A stretch of 64,000 bases of DNA. Origin: Coenobita brevimanus. Its lineage: Eukaryota > Arthropoda > Malacostraca > Decapoda > Coenobitidae. A model generated the notes under the pieces. The model was given only the letters and a program-made list of their open reading frames with translations. It made no database searches and was not told the DNA's origin. This document shows, in pieces, positions 1-13,540 of the stretch. How positions within the stretch are numbered: position 1 is the first letter of the stretch; each line of letters starts with the position of its first letter. Location of the stretch: the NCBI GenBank assembly GCA_032717465.1, contig CM064632.1, positions 29,181,391 through 29,245,390 of the forward strand. The letters run 5' to 3'. A program made the position numbers and the translations under genes.

Positions 1-76
<76 letters not shown>
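1..76. repeat. (CT)n-(CA)n microsatellite at the window edge
   Basis: A CT dinucleotide run passes directly into a perfect CA run up to base 76. The tract is cut by the window edge. Purine-rich DNA (AGGAAAGAAGAG-like) follows to about 480 with no gene signal. Confidence 0.97.
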
Positions 77-79
<3 letters not shown>

Positions 80-637
80 GAATGTTGGTTCCTTGCTGCT
101 GAGGGAGAGTGGGACGAGAGAGTAAGGTGGCCAAGGGGAAGGAAGGAAAGAAGAGAGGAGGGACGAGTGGAGGGGGGATGGCAGGAGTGAGAGGAAAGAA
201 GGGGAGTGGGGGGAGAGAGGTAAATAAAAGGGGTGAAGAGGAGGGAAGAAAAAATGACAAAAGAGGTGAGTTTTGTTTGTATCTCACCTCCATTTTCTCA
301 AACTCACTTTTTATAAAACAAACATATATTTACACATATACTTGTATACGTAACTGTACACATGATCCCTATGACTGGCGCTGAGGGAGATGGGGAAAGA
401 AAATATCAGGGTAAAGGGAGAAGAAGAAAAGGAGGAGAAAGAAGAGGGAAAGGGATGAAAGGAACGGAATGGAAATAGGACAGAGGCAGTAACTCTCTCC
501 TTACCTCCATCCAGCCTCCCCTGGGAACACGCTCAGGCTCCTGCTCGTATGACTCACTCTCCGCCAAATAAAATCGCCTGAGTTATGTGCAAGACTACTC
601 TTCCAAGTCACCAGAGCTTTAATGATATTGTTCTCTT

Positions 638-834
638 TTTACTCTAACTTGACCTAAAAATGCCATCTATCCATTTTGAATGCTGAGTTCTAACAACAGA
701 TTTACACTACAATATGATGCTGGTCACGAAATGCTGTGGAAGAGATGCAGTGCCGTAGTATTGTCTTATTCTGCCACTGGGCAACGATAAATAAGTTGCA
801 AAAGGGCGAACACCTGGGCCAAGTAAAGGTAAAA
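638..834 (+). mobile_element. MITE-A copy 1
   Basis: A roughly 200-bp element begins TTTACTCTAACTTGACCTA and ends GGGCCAAGTAAAGGTAAAA. The end is an imperfect inverted repeat of the start, with shared core TTACCTTAACTTGGCC. The interior contains AACAACAGATTTACACTACA and GGTCACGAAATGCTGTGGAA, shared with copies near 25510, 27231, 36058 and 43873. There is no coding capacity, so I read it as a non-autonomous DNA transposon. The superfamily is unknown and no clear target-site duplication was found. Confidence 0.72.
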
Positions 835-894
835 TGAACTTAATATTATTCTCGTAATACCACTTTCATAATCCCATACTCACAAACAGTTAAA

Positions 895-1092
895 TAAAAT
901 TGTTTGGTTTCTGTCAGATTTTTTTTCTTTTGCTACTTATCTCCCATAGCTCTCGTAAAAATATCTAATGATATGGCTCGATATCCTTTTCACAGCACTT
1001 CGTGGACAGCATCATATTCTACTGTTAATCTACAGTTACGCCTCAGCATTCAGGACGGAGATGGCTATTTTAGGCCAAGTCAGAGTAAAATG
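895..1092 (-). mobile_element. MITE-A copy 2, opposite orientation
   Basis: This is the same family as 638-834, inverted. It carries CAGCATCATATTCTACTGTTA, CTCAGCATTCAGGACGGAGA and the end GGCCAAGTCAGAGTAAAA. The left end is diverged. With copy 1 it forms a head-to-head pair separated by about 60 bp. An 83-codon open frame across it is incidental. Confidence 0.65.
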
Positions 1093-1697
1093 GGTAACAG
1101 ACATGACCTCACTGTGACAAGACTATCCTTTTTCACTGCCTTAGATGCACTTTGAATTACTTACGCACGCTGAACTCAAACCATTTTATTCAGGTGAGAA
1201 AAAGTTGAGCATTCCCCAGATAAACTGTGACAGTTTGAGCCATCTGATTATTACATTTTCCATTAGCTGAACAAAACTGCCCTGAAGCAAGAGAGAATCA
1301 GCTAACTAAAAGTGTCCAACGAAGGCCAGTGAGTTAACAAATAGAGGCCATTGTTTTCCACTTCCCAACTACTTTACTTAGCTCAGTATAACAACTTAAC
1401 CAGGAAAAGGTGAATATAATGCAGCCTTAACAAAGCCCTTCAATGTGAGGTGCGCCTTCGAGCGATGGGACTGACATAGCTGGACGATTCCGCTGTCTGC
1501 TTATACAAATGCTCCTCAACAGTTTATCCTCTGAAAGGGGAAACTGCACTCCGTGAAGGGGGCAACTTCACCCTGCAGTCTACAAGGTTCACATTCAGAT
1601 GAAGATGATGATGGCGGAGGCGGCTGCTACGAGTGCTAGGGGCCTTTACTAAGATGAATAAAAGCGTCTCGTAGCAGCACAAATGCACTAAAAAGGC
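1093..1697. other. No recognisable feature
   Basis: Mixed-composition sequence. A degenerate motif E (CCATTTTATTCAGGTGAG) lies near 1178. I see no exon, RNA gene or tandem repeat. Confidence 0.5.
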
Positions 1698-1915
1698 CAT
1701 CCGGATTCTCGTCGGTTATGGAGGTGTTCTAGCACCTCTTCCAAAGCGATATATTATTTATTTTGCTTTTTATTAACATATCTTAAGCTATTTATGCACA
1801 GTACAACGATACTGGAAAGATTTACACCACACAGAAGAGGACAGTAAAGTGCAATAAGTAGAATATATTGCTTTGGAAAATGTTTTACTGAGCTTCCTTA
1901 AAGTATGAGAATACG
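1698..1915. mobile_element. MITE-B copy 1 (fold-back element)
   Basis: The left arm reads GGATTCTCGTCGGTTATGG, then CACCTCTTCCAAAGCGATAT. The right arm is its inverse: CTTTGGAAAATGTTTTACTG then TTCCTTAAAGTATGAGAATAC. Arms of about 65-80 bp let the whole element fold back. The centre has no open frame. At least eight further full or partial copies occur in this window. Confidence 0.75.
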
Positions 1916-2329
1916 AAAAAAAATCAGTTAACGAACTCAGCTACCATTCACTTTATTGTTTAGACGACGATCTCCAGCTACAAAGACGAATAAAATCCTC
2001 CACTGGTAACAAGAACAAAACAGGTGAAATTTCAGTCGTCGAATAGGGTTTATATAGGACTATTATAATGCAGGCTACAGTTATTCCACTCAGTAAAAAT
2101 TCTATCCCACCCCAGATATAATCGTAATCGTTAAGAGGAAACAAATATAAAACGGAAATGACGTCCAACTATTTCTTGCCAAGTCCAGTCAGTTTTATGC
2201 AACCTCAAAGAGATCTGTTATGTTGTAGTGAATAATGAAGGCTATATTTAACCCTGTCATTTTCTGAACTCCATCCTACTTTGAAAAAAATGTAGACAGT
2301 ATAAATAGAATGAAAGTAACATCCCCCTT

Positions 2330-2680
2330 TCCCTCCTCGTCATTCTTTCTGCCTCTCTTTCTCTTCTTCTTTCCTGCTCCCTCTCCCCCTTTCTCTCTCT
2401 CTCACCCTCCCTCCCTTCTTCCAATCCATTAATTCGGCCAATCCTCACCCTAAGCTCCGACACCTTTCATCAACCCTCGCTTATCTCTCCACCAGTCCCC
2501 CTTACCCCCCGCCTCTCTCTCTCTCTCTCTTGTCCCCCTCTCATCTCCATCTTGTCTCCCTTCTACCCTCTACCTTGTCTCAGCTCACTTCCATCCTCCC
2601 CTCACTTCCCCTATTCCCCCCCCTCCTCCCCTCCTATCTCCCCTCTCCCTCCTCACCTATCACAGAATAATTCTCCTATT
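2330..2680. repeat. Pyrimidine-rich tract with short (CT)n runs
   Basis: C and T dominate on the plus strand, with CT dinucleotide runs near 2391-2403 and 2513-2530. Low-complexity sequence; open frames here are compositional. Confidence 0.8.
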
Positions 2681-3009
2681 TGAGGGTATCCTTAACCACT
2701 TCTCAAAAAAGAAAAAGGGAGGGGGGGGGGGCTACGGAAAACTGTCTGGTGGTAGCAAGGGAAAATGACACACTTTACTGAACGAGTTAAAGTACTTTAC
2801 TGATTTATTTGTATAGTTATTTTATTTATGCCTTTCCAATATCAACATAATCCGAATCAAGAGCACACCAGTGAATTTTAAAGTGTAACAGGCCAGATAA
2901 TTCGCTAAGGAAGAAGTGTTACGACAGTCCCCACGGCAGTAAGAATACGCCCCCCAATGGCTGGAGAGAGGATGCTGGCTGGCTACTCCATGGACTGTGT
3001 CGAGTGAGG

Positions 3010-3640
3010 GGAATTAATCTGGGGTGACGAGGGAGATGACCTGGGGTGAGACGAGGGGAGATTAATAGGGGTGAGGGGTGATTTATTGGGTGGTAAGGCG
3101 TGAAATGGGGACGAGGGGAGATTACTTAGGGTGAGGGGTGATTTACTGGGTGGTAAGGCGTGAAATGGGGTGAGAGTATGGGAGGGGGTGTAGGCTAAGT
3201 GAAAATTTGTTGGGGTGAAGGGAGTGTGTAGGGGTTAGAGGAGGGAAGTAAAATTTGGGAGGAAGTGGTAGAAAAGCGTAGATGGGTAGGGGTGATGTAA
3301 AAGAGAAGGGTGAGGAGAAAGTAGCAGAGAGGAGAAATGCTACAGGCTGGAGGTGTGAAGATGGGAAGAAAAAGATGTGAGGGTTCATGGGTCGGGGAAT
3401 GGAGGGAGAAGCAATGGGTAGGGAAATGAAGGGAGGGTTAATGGGAAGAGGAATGAAAGGAAGGGAAATGGGTAGGGGAATGAAGTGAGGGGTAATGGGC
3501 AGGGGAATGAAGGGAGAGGTAATAGGCAGGGGAGTGACTGGAGGGGTAATGGGTAGGGGAATGATTGGAGAGGTAATGTGTAGCGGAATGACGAGGGGTA
3601 ATGAGTGGGAGAAAGTGAAGGGTAGGGATTGGCCTTGGGG
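3010..3640. repeat. G-rich minisatellites: 60-bp duplication and 27-bp array
   Basis: The stretch beginning ACGAGGGGAGATTA occurs at 3051 and again at 3111, a 60-bp direct duplication. From about 3400 to 3640 a 27-bp-like unit (GGGGAATGAAGGGAGAGGTA) repeats about eight times. Because 27 is a multiple of three, the minus strand reads as a proline-rich 9-residue repeat. I regard that 233-codon frame as an artefact. Confidence 0.8.
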
Positions 3641-4371
3641 AGGGGAAGTAAGAGGAAGTAAGTAGGCGTGAAAGGAAGGTGAAGGTGGAAATATAAGAGG
3701 TGAAAAGAGTGGAAAAGGAGATAAATGCGTCAGAGAAGGTGGTTCTGGTGAGGTGGCTGGAGTCAGGGGGTGGGATGGCTGAGATAAGATAAGGGGTATT
3801 GGAACGACGTGAGGTGAGGCTGTCTGGCCCTCAGTTGACGACACAAAGCTTAACTAAATTATTCTCGTTACCGAAAGACGATTTTTGTCTCGGCTTACAA
3901 GTGGCCAGTCCCTTCCATAAAAATTTCCTGAAATCCTTACACAACGAAATATCAACTGTTATTCCTTCTATTACAAAACGACTTTATTCATTGTCATAGT
4001 AAAGATGTTATGTTAATTATAAATATTTAATTACAGCATATTTCGGGTAAGGCAGGTCAAATGTATCAGGTATCGAACCTGAGGGAAAAAAAAATAAATA
4101 AAAAGGTCAGTGAGCTTCGTTTTCTCTCATTTTATCGCTCCGAACTTGAGTGGAAAAAGTGTTCTGACATTTCATATTTTTAAACTAATGGTGACTGAAT
4201 TTTACCCGTGTTTCGTGAATTGTATTACATGTACGTGTCGTTTTTGGCTTCACACTAGAAATACTAGACGACAGAATTTAAAAACTTGTTGGTATTTTTT
4301 CATCTATCTGACCGTAGACTTTTTCGAGTTCATCTTCATTCTTTTTATTCATTCGGCTCTGGATATAGGTT

Positions 4372-4600
4372 AGGTAGCTCGTTTCCAAAATCCAGTTATC
4401 CACCTACGTCACATGAAACAAGGGCTGGTCCACTGCAGAATTTTAGGTTTATTTCCTTTTTTTTTTTTTTCCTATTCGACACTAGGCACAGTTTAAGCAA
4501 CCCATTTCAGAGGTCCATTTACCCACCTCTGACATATCAACAAAGTGCTGGTTCGCTGCAGCTCTCACTCGTCATCCTGGCGCTTGAGAGCTAACACCTA
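4372..4600. repeat. Two diverged copies of a ~115-bp direct repeat
   Basis: GTCCAC-type blocks recur: CCAGTTATCCACCTACGTCA then GGGCTGGTCCACTGCAG, and about 115 bp later GTCCATTTACCCACCTCTGA then GTGCTGGTTCGCTGCAG. A T-run separates them. Origin unknown. Confidence 0.55.
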
Positions 4601-4677
4601 CTGTCTCTTGAGTTATACGTCATGAATATCACATTCCACGCTGGTATTACGGTATCAGTGGGGGGGGGGGGCCTCAT

Positions 4678-4885
4678 GGGTCGTATTCAAAGCTGCACCA
4701 AAGATTTCGTAAAAACTTTTCCTTAGCAACTTGTTCCGCACATTACTTCTCAATATCCTCTTACATGCTATTGATGTAAATTATGTCGAAATTAAAACTA
4801 TATAGGTATATAAATGAATTTAATGAGTAAGAAGCCACAAAGACAGGGATGCTACGAAGCCTCCTATGATACACACGATAAGGCC
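4678..4885. mobile_element. MITE-B copy 2 (diverged)
   Basis: It starts GGGTCGTATTCAAAGCTGC and ends GCCTCCTATGATACACACGATAAGGCCC. The interior has CTTTTCCTTAGCAACTTGTTC, matching the family arm. Ends and length (208 bp) fit MITE-B, but the arms are more degraded than in other copies. Confidence 0.55.
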
Positions 4886-5269
4886 CTAAGGCATGTCGGT
4901 GGGCTGATATGGTGATACGAAAGACCAGTTAACAAGACGGTATCCACTTTAAATCCACCACCCACAACACAACCTGACTCCTTCACTCCCAGGACGTATT
5001 ATTTTTATTTTACTCTTGGTCTTACTAAACGATTTGATTCACATAAAGAGAGCCCCCTTAGCAGTGAAGCCGGGATTGAAGGATGTATATAAAACCAATA
5101 CTATTCTCAAACTCTTTCCTACGTTGAATAAAATTGTCTGGAAATATCTTCAAACATGGAAACGACGTCCTTGGCCTGAAGATGTTAATATAATTTATCG
5201 CAATAAAACAGGGTGTCAAAAAATTGCTGTGCATTAGCAGATACTGGAACTAAGACATTTCACAAACAT

Positions 5270-5960
5270 TTTACAGTGCCTCATTCCCAACTACCACACC
5301 TCATACCGGCAACACTTTGCACTGCCACATTCAACAACGCAACATCTCACACTGCTACATTTCACAATGTCACGTTTCAAACTGCCACATCACACAGTGC
5401 CACACCTCACACTGCCAAAATTCAGCATCTCACACTATCACATCTCTTACTGCCACACAACATAATACCATATCTCACATTGCCACATCTCACACTGCTA
5501 TACCTCACCCTTCCACAGTTCATACTGCTGCACCTCACACTGCAACACCTTACACATATTGCTATATCTCACAATGACATACTTCACACTACCGCACCTC
5601 ATACTTCTACACATCATACCAGCATATCAAACACCGCCACACTTCACAGTAGTGTATTTCGAACTACACCATACGCTACCACGCCACGCACGGCCACATC
5701 TCTCAAGGCCACAACATATACGACCAAATCTCACACTGTCACATCACACACCACCATATCCCACACTACCAGACCACATACGTCCAAATCCCTCTCACAG
5801 TTCATACTACCATTACCACATCACACTACCAGATTTCACACTGCCATGCTTCTCACGGTCACACTTACACCAACACGTACACAAGACACTGCCACATCTC
5901 ACCACTATACCTCACACTACTACAGTTTATATACATACACCCGTACTACACTCCACTACA
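5270..5960. repeat. Degenerate ~13-15 bp minisatellite (CACACTGCCACATCT type)
   Basis: Nearly 700 bp are built from variants of CACACTGCCACATCT, CACCTCACACTG and CACACTACCA. Drift in unit length leaves several frames open (up to 267 codons, rich in T, H, S and P), but no protein domain is present. The same unit type makes the array at 14900-15780. Confidence 0.85.
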
Positions 5961-6140
5961 CTCTTCCTATGCATGCTTTTGCCCTGTGTTCTTCATGTAA
6001 ACTCTGTCGATATTAATACGACATATTTTCAACTACGAAGAATTTATTATTGTGTAATATGTACACTATATGGTCAACTATGATGTACTGTACTGTACTT
6101 GAGTCTATTAATGCCATGACAACAGGGTCAATTAAAACTC

Positions 6141-6162
6141 ACTCTCTCTCTCTCTCTCTCTC
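6141..6162. repeat. (CT)n microsatellite
   Basis: A 22-bp CT run shortly before the long GT tract. Confidence 0.9.
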
Positions 6163-6259
6163 CTGATACTGAGCTCCCTGCCAGGCCTTCCTACAAGGAG
6201 GTATGAGCAACAGATGTGACACCAGGCTTAAGACGAACAAATGAGCGTCGACCAAATAC

Positions 6260-7950
<1,691 letters not shown>

Positions 7951-7995
<45 letters not shown>

Positions 7996-8006
7996 AATAG
8001 CCTGTA

Positions 8007-8043
<37 letters not shown>

Positions 8044-8053
8044 GAGAGAGAGA
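7951..8053. repeat. (CT)n / (GA)n inverted pair
   Basis: A CT run (about 7952-7993) and a GA run (about 8007-8053) are separated by roughly 14 bp (TTCAATAGCCTGTA). The two are complementary, so either strand could form a long hairpin. Pure CT/GA also favours triplex DNA. Confidence 0.93.
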
Positions 8054-8833
8054 AGCATGACAACTTCACCATCCTGCATCAGTCATCTTCCATCCCAGGG
8101 CACTCCTCTTGCCACTTCTGTACCTGTTACCTCTCATAATCCTGAACCCTGCATTATTTTTCTCCTCTCCATTATATTCCTTCAGACTTCGTCTCTGCTA
8201 ATTTCATCTCTGATATTTTCCCTCTAATCCTTCTTTCCTCACTGCTGTTAAACCTGCTACCCCTCTTCCATACTGCTGAACCCTTGTATCATTTTCCTCT
8301 CCTGTACTATGATCATGCAGTCTCCTTCTCTGTCATTTTCATCTTTACTACTTCCACCTCTACTGTTTCAAGTCTGACACTCTCTTTTTCCCATTTCTTC
8401 ACCTATTACCCACGCATCACAAACACACAGTACATCCATCTACCTATCAATCAATTAATCTATCTATATATCTGTAAGTTCATTTGGATTAACCCTCTAA
8501 GGGTCATGGTCTTCCTCTGGGCTGAAAGAAACCAACCAGTCGGTAGCCAGAATATAAAACATATGTGATGCCCTTCCCCTTAAATATGGATCCCATTGTC
8601 TCTACACTCCCAAAAATGAGCCAAAATCTTAGCCTGTATGCACTAAATTAACTTAAAATAGTGTTCCCTACAGTGCTTACCCCGACATCCTCAACGATAG
8701 CGAGATCTTGTGTGTCTGGCATTTTCTTTTGTTCCCCCGTGTTAGTCATTTATTATATGATGATCAGAGGCATGATCTTCACGAGTTTTCTATCAACAGC
8801 GTTTTCATAACATGGAAAGTACATGCTGAATCT

Positions 8834-8835
<2 letters not shown>

Positions 8836-8904
<69 letters not shown>

Positions 8905-8907
8905 ACG
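8836..8907. repeat. (CA)n microsatellite
   Basis: A CA dinucleotide tract of about 70 bp with one T interruption near its end. Confidence 0.97.
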
Positions 8908-9234
8908 AAAAATAACCATGGCAATGTTCCAGTACTCGCCACAAAAATCTCATGTAAATTACTCAGTCTCCCCCTGGTGATGGACATGGCGGAAGTGACA
9001 ACAATTTAGTCTGGGCAAAAATGATTCCAGCAGTCACATTCACGCCTCCCACGTTCCGCTGGCAATTGTGTTTCTTCTGCTTCAGTGACAGGCGTGATTT
9101 ACTTGGCCACTAACACTCTCAGGCTCGTATAACGCTGTCTTTGCTGAATAGATTATCACAACGTAAATCGAATTAAAATACCAGCTCAAGTCTACAAAAT
9201 ATACTGAAGAAGCAGTATAAATGACAGCAGTAAA

Positions 9235-9282
<48 letters not shown>
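9235..9282. repeat. (CA)n microsatellite followed by a G-rich tract
   Basis: A perfect CA run of about 48 bp. It is followed to about 9655 by GGGGAGGG/GAGAGG-rich purine sequence without gene signals. Confidence 0.96.
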
Positions 9283-9284
<2 letters not shown>

Positions 9285-9780
9285 CCACAGGAATGGGGGT
9301 AGGATAGATTAAATTGGGGAGGGGGTAAGGGGAAAAGCGGGGATAAGAGAGGAGAGGGAGATAGTCTTGGTGGACGAAAGGAAGGTAGACCAAGAAGAGG
9401 AGGGAATAAGGGTGAAAGAGAGGATGTGGAGGGAGAGGAAAGCGTCAAAAGACGGCGAGGATGGGGGAGAGGGGACGAGAGGCTTCTAAATGAGAGAGGG
9501 ACTAGAGGGGGGAGGGTAGACTAAGGAAAGAGGGGGGGGTAAGGGAAGCAGATGGAGAGAGGCTAAGGGGGTGGAGGAAGGAGTCAGGGGGAGGGAAATT
9601 AGGAAAGGAGGGAGTTAGAATGCTGGACCAGGTTGGGAAGGGGGGAGGGGGCAGAATTTGCATACAGCTCTTGTCTCAATATGAATATGTTTGTAAATCA
9701 GACAATTATAGGCCTCAAAACATATATTAAACGAGGCAAAGCACGAGTCAATGCATTTTACTGTATATGAACGAAACTGG

Positions 9781-9781
<1 letters not shown>

Positions 9782-9860
<79 letters not shown>
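9782..9860. repeat. (GT)n microsatellite
   Basis: A perfect TG/GT dinucleotide tract of about 79 bp. Confidence 0.97.
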
Positions 9861-9861
<1 letters not shown>

Positions 9862-9869
9862 GTACAGTC

Positions 9870-10445
9870 TCGAAAACACCCTGACTTTTACCCCAGACCT
9901 TATATTACTATGAATTTGGCTTAAGTCGCCATCTTCGTTCCCTCATATTTTCGTCCTCGATTTTTCCTCGTAGAAAAATCCATTTACTTCTCTGCTAATG
10001 AAATGATTTTTCTTCCTCCAAATTTTTAGAGATCTCAGAGGGACAAAACACCTCGCTTATTTACATATTTACTTATTTATTTATTCTTGCTTTAACAGCC
10101 TCTTCTTCCACGTATATATCCGAAAACGCCACGACTTCATGGCCAAGACTTTTAGAAAAAATAAATAAAAAAATGTTTCGATTTTGTTTACTTGCAAAAT
10201 ATAAAATAGTTTTTTTTTCGCCTGTTATATAGTCCTTTTCTTTTACCCATACATTTCTACTAACTCCAAGATATTTTTTTCTTGGATTAAACTTTTAGAC
10301 TGCCGGTACATGCAATAGTTGGATCGTTTGTCAACCCGACTTTTTCTCTTCTTCATATTTTCATCATGCCTCGATTTTTTTCCCCACCCGTAAATCACCG
10401 TACATTTCCGCCAACACCATGATCTTTTCCTGGTCCAGACTTAGA
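9870..10445. repeat. Degenerate repeats around CCAACACCATGACTTTT
   Basis: Related blocks occur near 9873 (AAAACACCCTGACTTTTACC), 10122 (AAAACGCCACGACTTCATGG), 10259 (CTAACTCCAAGATATTTTTT) and 10409 (CCAACACCATGATCTTTTCC). Each is followed by a pyrimidine-rich stretch and often ACTTTTAGA. Spacing is irregular (about 130-250 bp). Probably an old, decayed repeat. Confidence 0.4.
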
Positions 10446-10640
10446 GAACCCGAAGAGAAAATCCAGAGCAAATCCGCAGCGCCTCTCGTGGCTGGCCGGC
10501 AGTGGTGGGCATTTTCAGGGATGACGCCCGACGTGTGTGCCGATAACACCGCAGGCGATGGCTTTCACTCAGGGGTAATTTCAGAAAGGAAAGAGAGGAG
10601 CAGCGGAGCCGGCCTTGAGAAACCAAAACGGGCAAGGAGG
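10430..10640. other. CpG-dense GC-rich island, function unknown
   Basis: About 200 bp have clearly higher GC and CpG density than the flanks; many CpGs fall between 10449 and 10560. Open frames run through it on both strands (10419-10727 plus; 10364-10549 and 10441-10635 minus), and none resembles a known protein. It could be a young repeat, a regulatory island or a lone exon. Confidence 0.35.
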
Positions 10641-11206
10641 CGGGGAGAAAGGATGGAGAAAATAGCTGTTTGTTCTGGCGTGGTCTTACTTCAATTTTGT
10701 CTGGAAAAGGGATACATCAAAAGCTAAAACGCCTAACAATGTAAGGATCATATCGGTAACAAAAATACTTTAAAATATATATGTATAAAAAAGGAACATA
10801 AGTATTATATTGTTGATTAGTAAAGAGGGGAAGCGGAAGACTAAGGAAAAAGTTGTGTGTGTGTCGCCTCAGTAATGTATCTCCAGCATAAAAAAAAAAT
10901 AAATAAATAAACAAAATAAACAAACACTGCACAGTGCACTAAATATATATTATACTGTTGACTGTCAGAGACAGAGTATGGGAAAAAGCTGTGTGGTTTA
11001 GCGTAGACTGCCCTGTCTCTCACAGTAAACGTCTGTACCAATAATGTCAGCATCGTATCTTTGACAAGTTAAACAAAGGACAGACGACCGGAAGCGACAA
11101 AGAATGAAAAAAAAAAAAACGTGTTTTAGCACTGGCTTCCATCAGCCTCTTACCAAATGGCAACGACGAAACCCAAAGCTACAAGGCACAAACAACGAAA
11201 TGACGG

Positions 11207-11350
11207 TACGTGGTGAAGACCATCATCCACTCACTTGATGTAGTGCTGTCTACTTCTTCCAAAGGTCACTCTCCACTGAATGACAAACCTAACGGTTTCC
11301 TGTAACCCAGGAAACCATTTACAATGCTGAGTGGTAACCATATAACCAAA
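11207..11350 (+). repeat. Interspersed repeat D, copy 1
   Basis: Diagnostic blocks in order are CATCATCCACTCACTTGATG, TAGTGCTG, ACTGAATGACAAACCTAACG, GTTTCCTG, GGAAACCATTTACAATGCTG and AGTGGTAACCATATAACCAA. The same order is found near 18140, 61310 and 62670, and inverted at 20087. No terminal inverted repeats or poly-A are obvious, so the class is unknown. Confidence 0.75.
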
Positions 11351-11961
11351 TGACGGTGTGATGTGAAGCCTGCTATGGTGCCCCTGTTAACTGGAAGGAG
11401 AGACATGAATGCGACGTCCATCCAGGACCTTCTTCCCCGAGACACAATCCATCGCAAGGGAACATTGGTTCACTGCACGGGATGGCCCTGTAGGGGCAGT
11501 TGCTTGCCTTCGGTTGATGGGGATACTATGCTAAAACAGACCGGGGTTGCCCTACTACTGCTGCTACTAACAACTTAAATATACATTAGTTAACAAAATC
11601 GCCACCATAAATGTGCTAGTATTTTCACTGGCAGGCAGGGAGAGAGGGTGGGAAAAGTTGTATGTGACGTAGTCTTACTGCACTGTACTGAAAACGTAAA
11701 GACGATATCGAAGTAATATGAAATTATCGTTAAATCTATACTGAACACAAACACAACAACAACAACAACAACAACAAAATGTATCGATAAGCATTACAAT
11801 GTTAACAGGCAGGCAATGACCCTAACCTTCCTTCAGTAGTCTCAAGTTTATACCGAAAACAGAAAAATGAAACCCAAAGCTACTATACAGGTGAGAATAA
11901 TATAAACTTTAAATCGGCAACAAAAACAACATAGAAATCGTTCCTAAATATTGCAGTATAT

Positions 11962-11994
<33 letters not shown>
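11962..11994. repeat. (GA)n microsatellite
   Basis: A perfect GA run of about 33 bp. The surrounding 11355-12140 interval contains only an ACA trinucleotide run near 11752-11777 and unremarkable sequence. Confidence 0.95.
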
Positions 11995-12000
<6 letters not shown>

Positions 12001-12147
12001 ATGCAAAGTAGATAAGGGTGGATGATTCTCGAGGGGAGGCTAAACAAAATCTGGAATATTTTTTCATCCTGTATACATAATGTTATATTTGCTGACCATA
12101 TCCTACCCATCCCTGCCTGGCCTTCACCCACACCATTTACCAGTATA

Positions 12148-12375
12148 GGTCCGTATTCTCGTCGCGTAAGGTGGTTCCCTAGCACCTCCTCCTCAGCTAT
12201 TTCTTTCTGGATATGGGTGGTTAACATCTTTCTGTCCGTTAGGCCTATGTAAGCAGAATATGACGATACAGTAAGGATTTATGTAACTCAGATTATGACA
12301 GTAATGTGTAATAAGCAAAATAAATCGCTTAGAATGGGTGTTCGGGAGCTTCCTTAACCGACGAGAGTACGGGCC
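12148..12375. mobile_element. MITE-B copy 3, full length
   Basis: The left end is GGTCCGTATTCTCGTCGCG. The right end is TTCCTTAACCGACGAGAGTA then CGGGCC, its inverse. The right inner arm has GTGTAATAAGCAAAATAAAT. ATA immediately flanks both ends (12145-12147 and 12376-12378), a candidate 3-bp target-site duplication. No coding potential. Confidence 0.78.
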
Positions 12376-12479
12376 ATAGTGACTTGTACTGAACGGGAAA
12401 TTATAACACTGTGGTTCCCGTGACTCAGGTAAACAGAATCACATGATATTACCTGGAAGAGAATACAAGCGTTGACCAG

Positions 12480-12481
<2 letters not shown>

Positions 12482-12560
<79 letters not shown>

Positions 12561-12790
12561 ACATATATACTGTTCATAAATTACATACATAAATACATTT
12601 GTACATACATACATACACATTCATACACAGATATATACAGAACATACATACATATACATACGTACATACATACATACATAGGCTACATACAGACATTCAT
12701 ATACAGACAAGTAGATACATACATACAAATGCATACATACAGACATTCATATATACATACAAACATGCATACATACATAAATACATACAT
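12482..12790. repeat. (GT)n microsatellite continuing into an (ACAT)n tetranucleotide tract
   Basis: GT repeats to about 12558 are followed by ATACAT/ACATAC tetranucleotide repeats with interruptions to about 12790. Confidence 0.95.
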
Positions 12791-12889
12791 ATGATATACA
12801 GAGAAATATATAGGTCACTCGTCGTCGGTGAAATCTTTATTAGTATTGTACAGGGAAAGAATTAATCAAGAGGACTAAACAACTGATGA

Positions 12890-13540
12890 AGGAGCATAAG
12901 AGAAGGGAGACTAGGGTAAGAGGAGCCAAAGGAAGGGAGAGAAGGTAAGAGGACGTAAGGAAGGGAGAGGAAGGTAAGAAGAAAGTAAGGAAGGGCGACA
13001 AGGTAAGAGGAACGTACGGAAGAGAGAGATAGGTAAGAGGAACGTTAGGAAGCGTGAGAAGAGGAACGTGAGGACGGGAGGGACGGTAAGAAGAACGTAA
13101 ATAAGGAAAGATGGTAAGAGGAACGTATGGAAGGAGAGAAGGTAAGAGGAACATGCGGAAGGAGAGAAGGTAAGAGGAACGTGTGGATGGAGAGAAGGTA
13201 AGAGGGACGTGAGGAACATAGCCATGGGGAAGGAGAACATTAGGAACTAAGAGGAGGGGTAACAGGAACACAGAGGAGGGTAAGAGAATGTGAAGAGCGC
13301 AAAGATAAGAGCAGCGTAAGAGGGTAAGAGGGATGAAGAAGGTAGTGGAGGACAAGGGCAAAGTAAAAGGAAAGGAAAGGAAGGTAAAAGGAACGTAGAG
13401 GGGTATAAGAGGAAATTAAAAGGAATGAAGAGAAAGGTTAAAGGAAGGTAAAGGTGGATAAGAGGAATGTAAGAAGAATGTTGAGGAGGGTAAGAAGAAT
13501 GTAAAAAAGAGAGGAATGCGAGGGAGAGAACAAAGGCTTG
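12890..13540. repeat. Purine-rich minisatellite, GGTAAGAGGAACGT unit
   Basis: About 25 variants of GGTAAGAGGAACGTAAGGAAGGGAG recur with irregular 24-30 bp spacing. Many units contain GGTAAGA, close to a splice-donor consensus, on the plus strand. The 173-codon minus-strand frame is low-complexity. Confidence 0.85.

Noticed and set aside
5213..6016. 267-codon T/H/S-rich plus-strand frame
   Set aside because: Degenerate CACACTGCCACATCT minisatellite; three overlapping frames are open.
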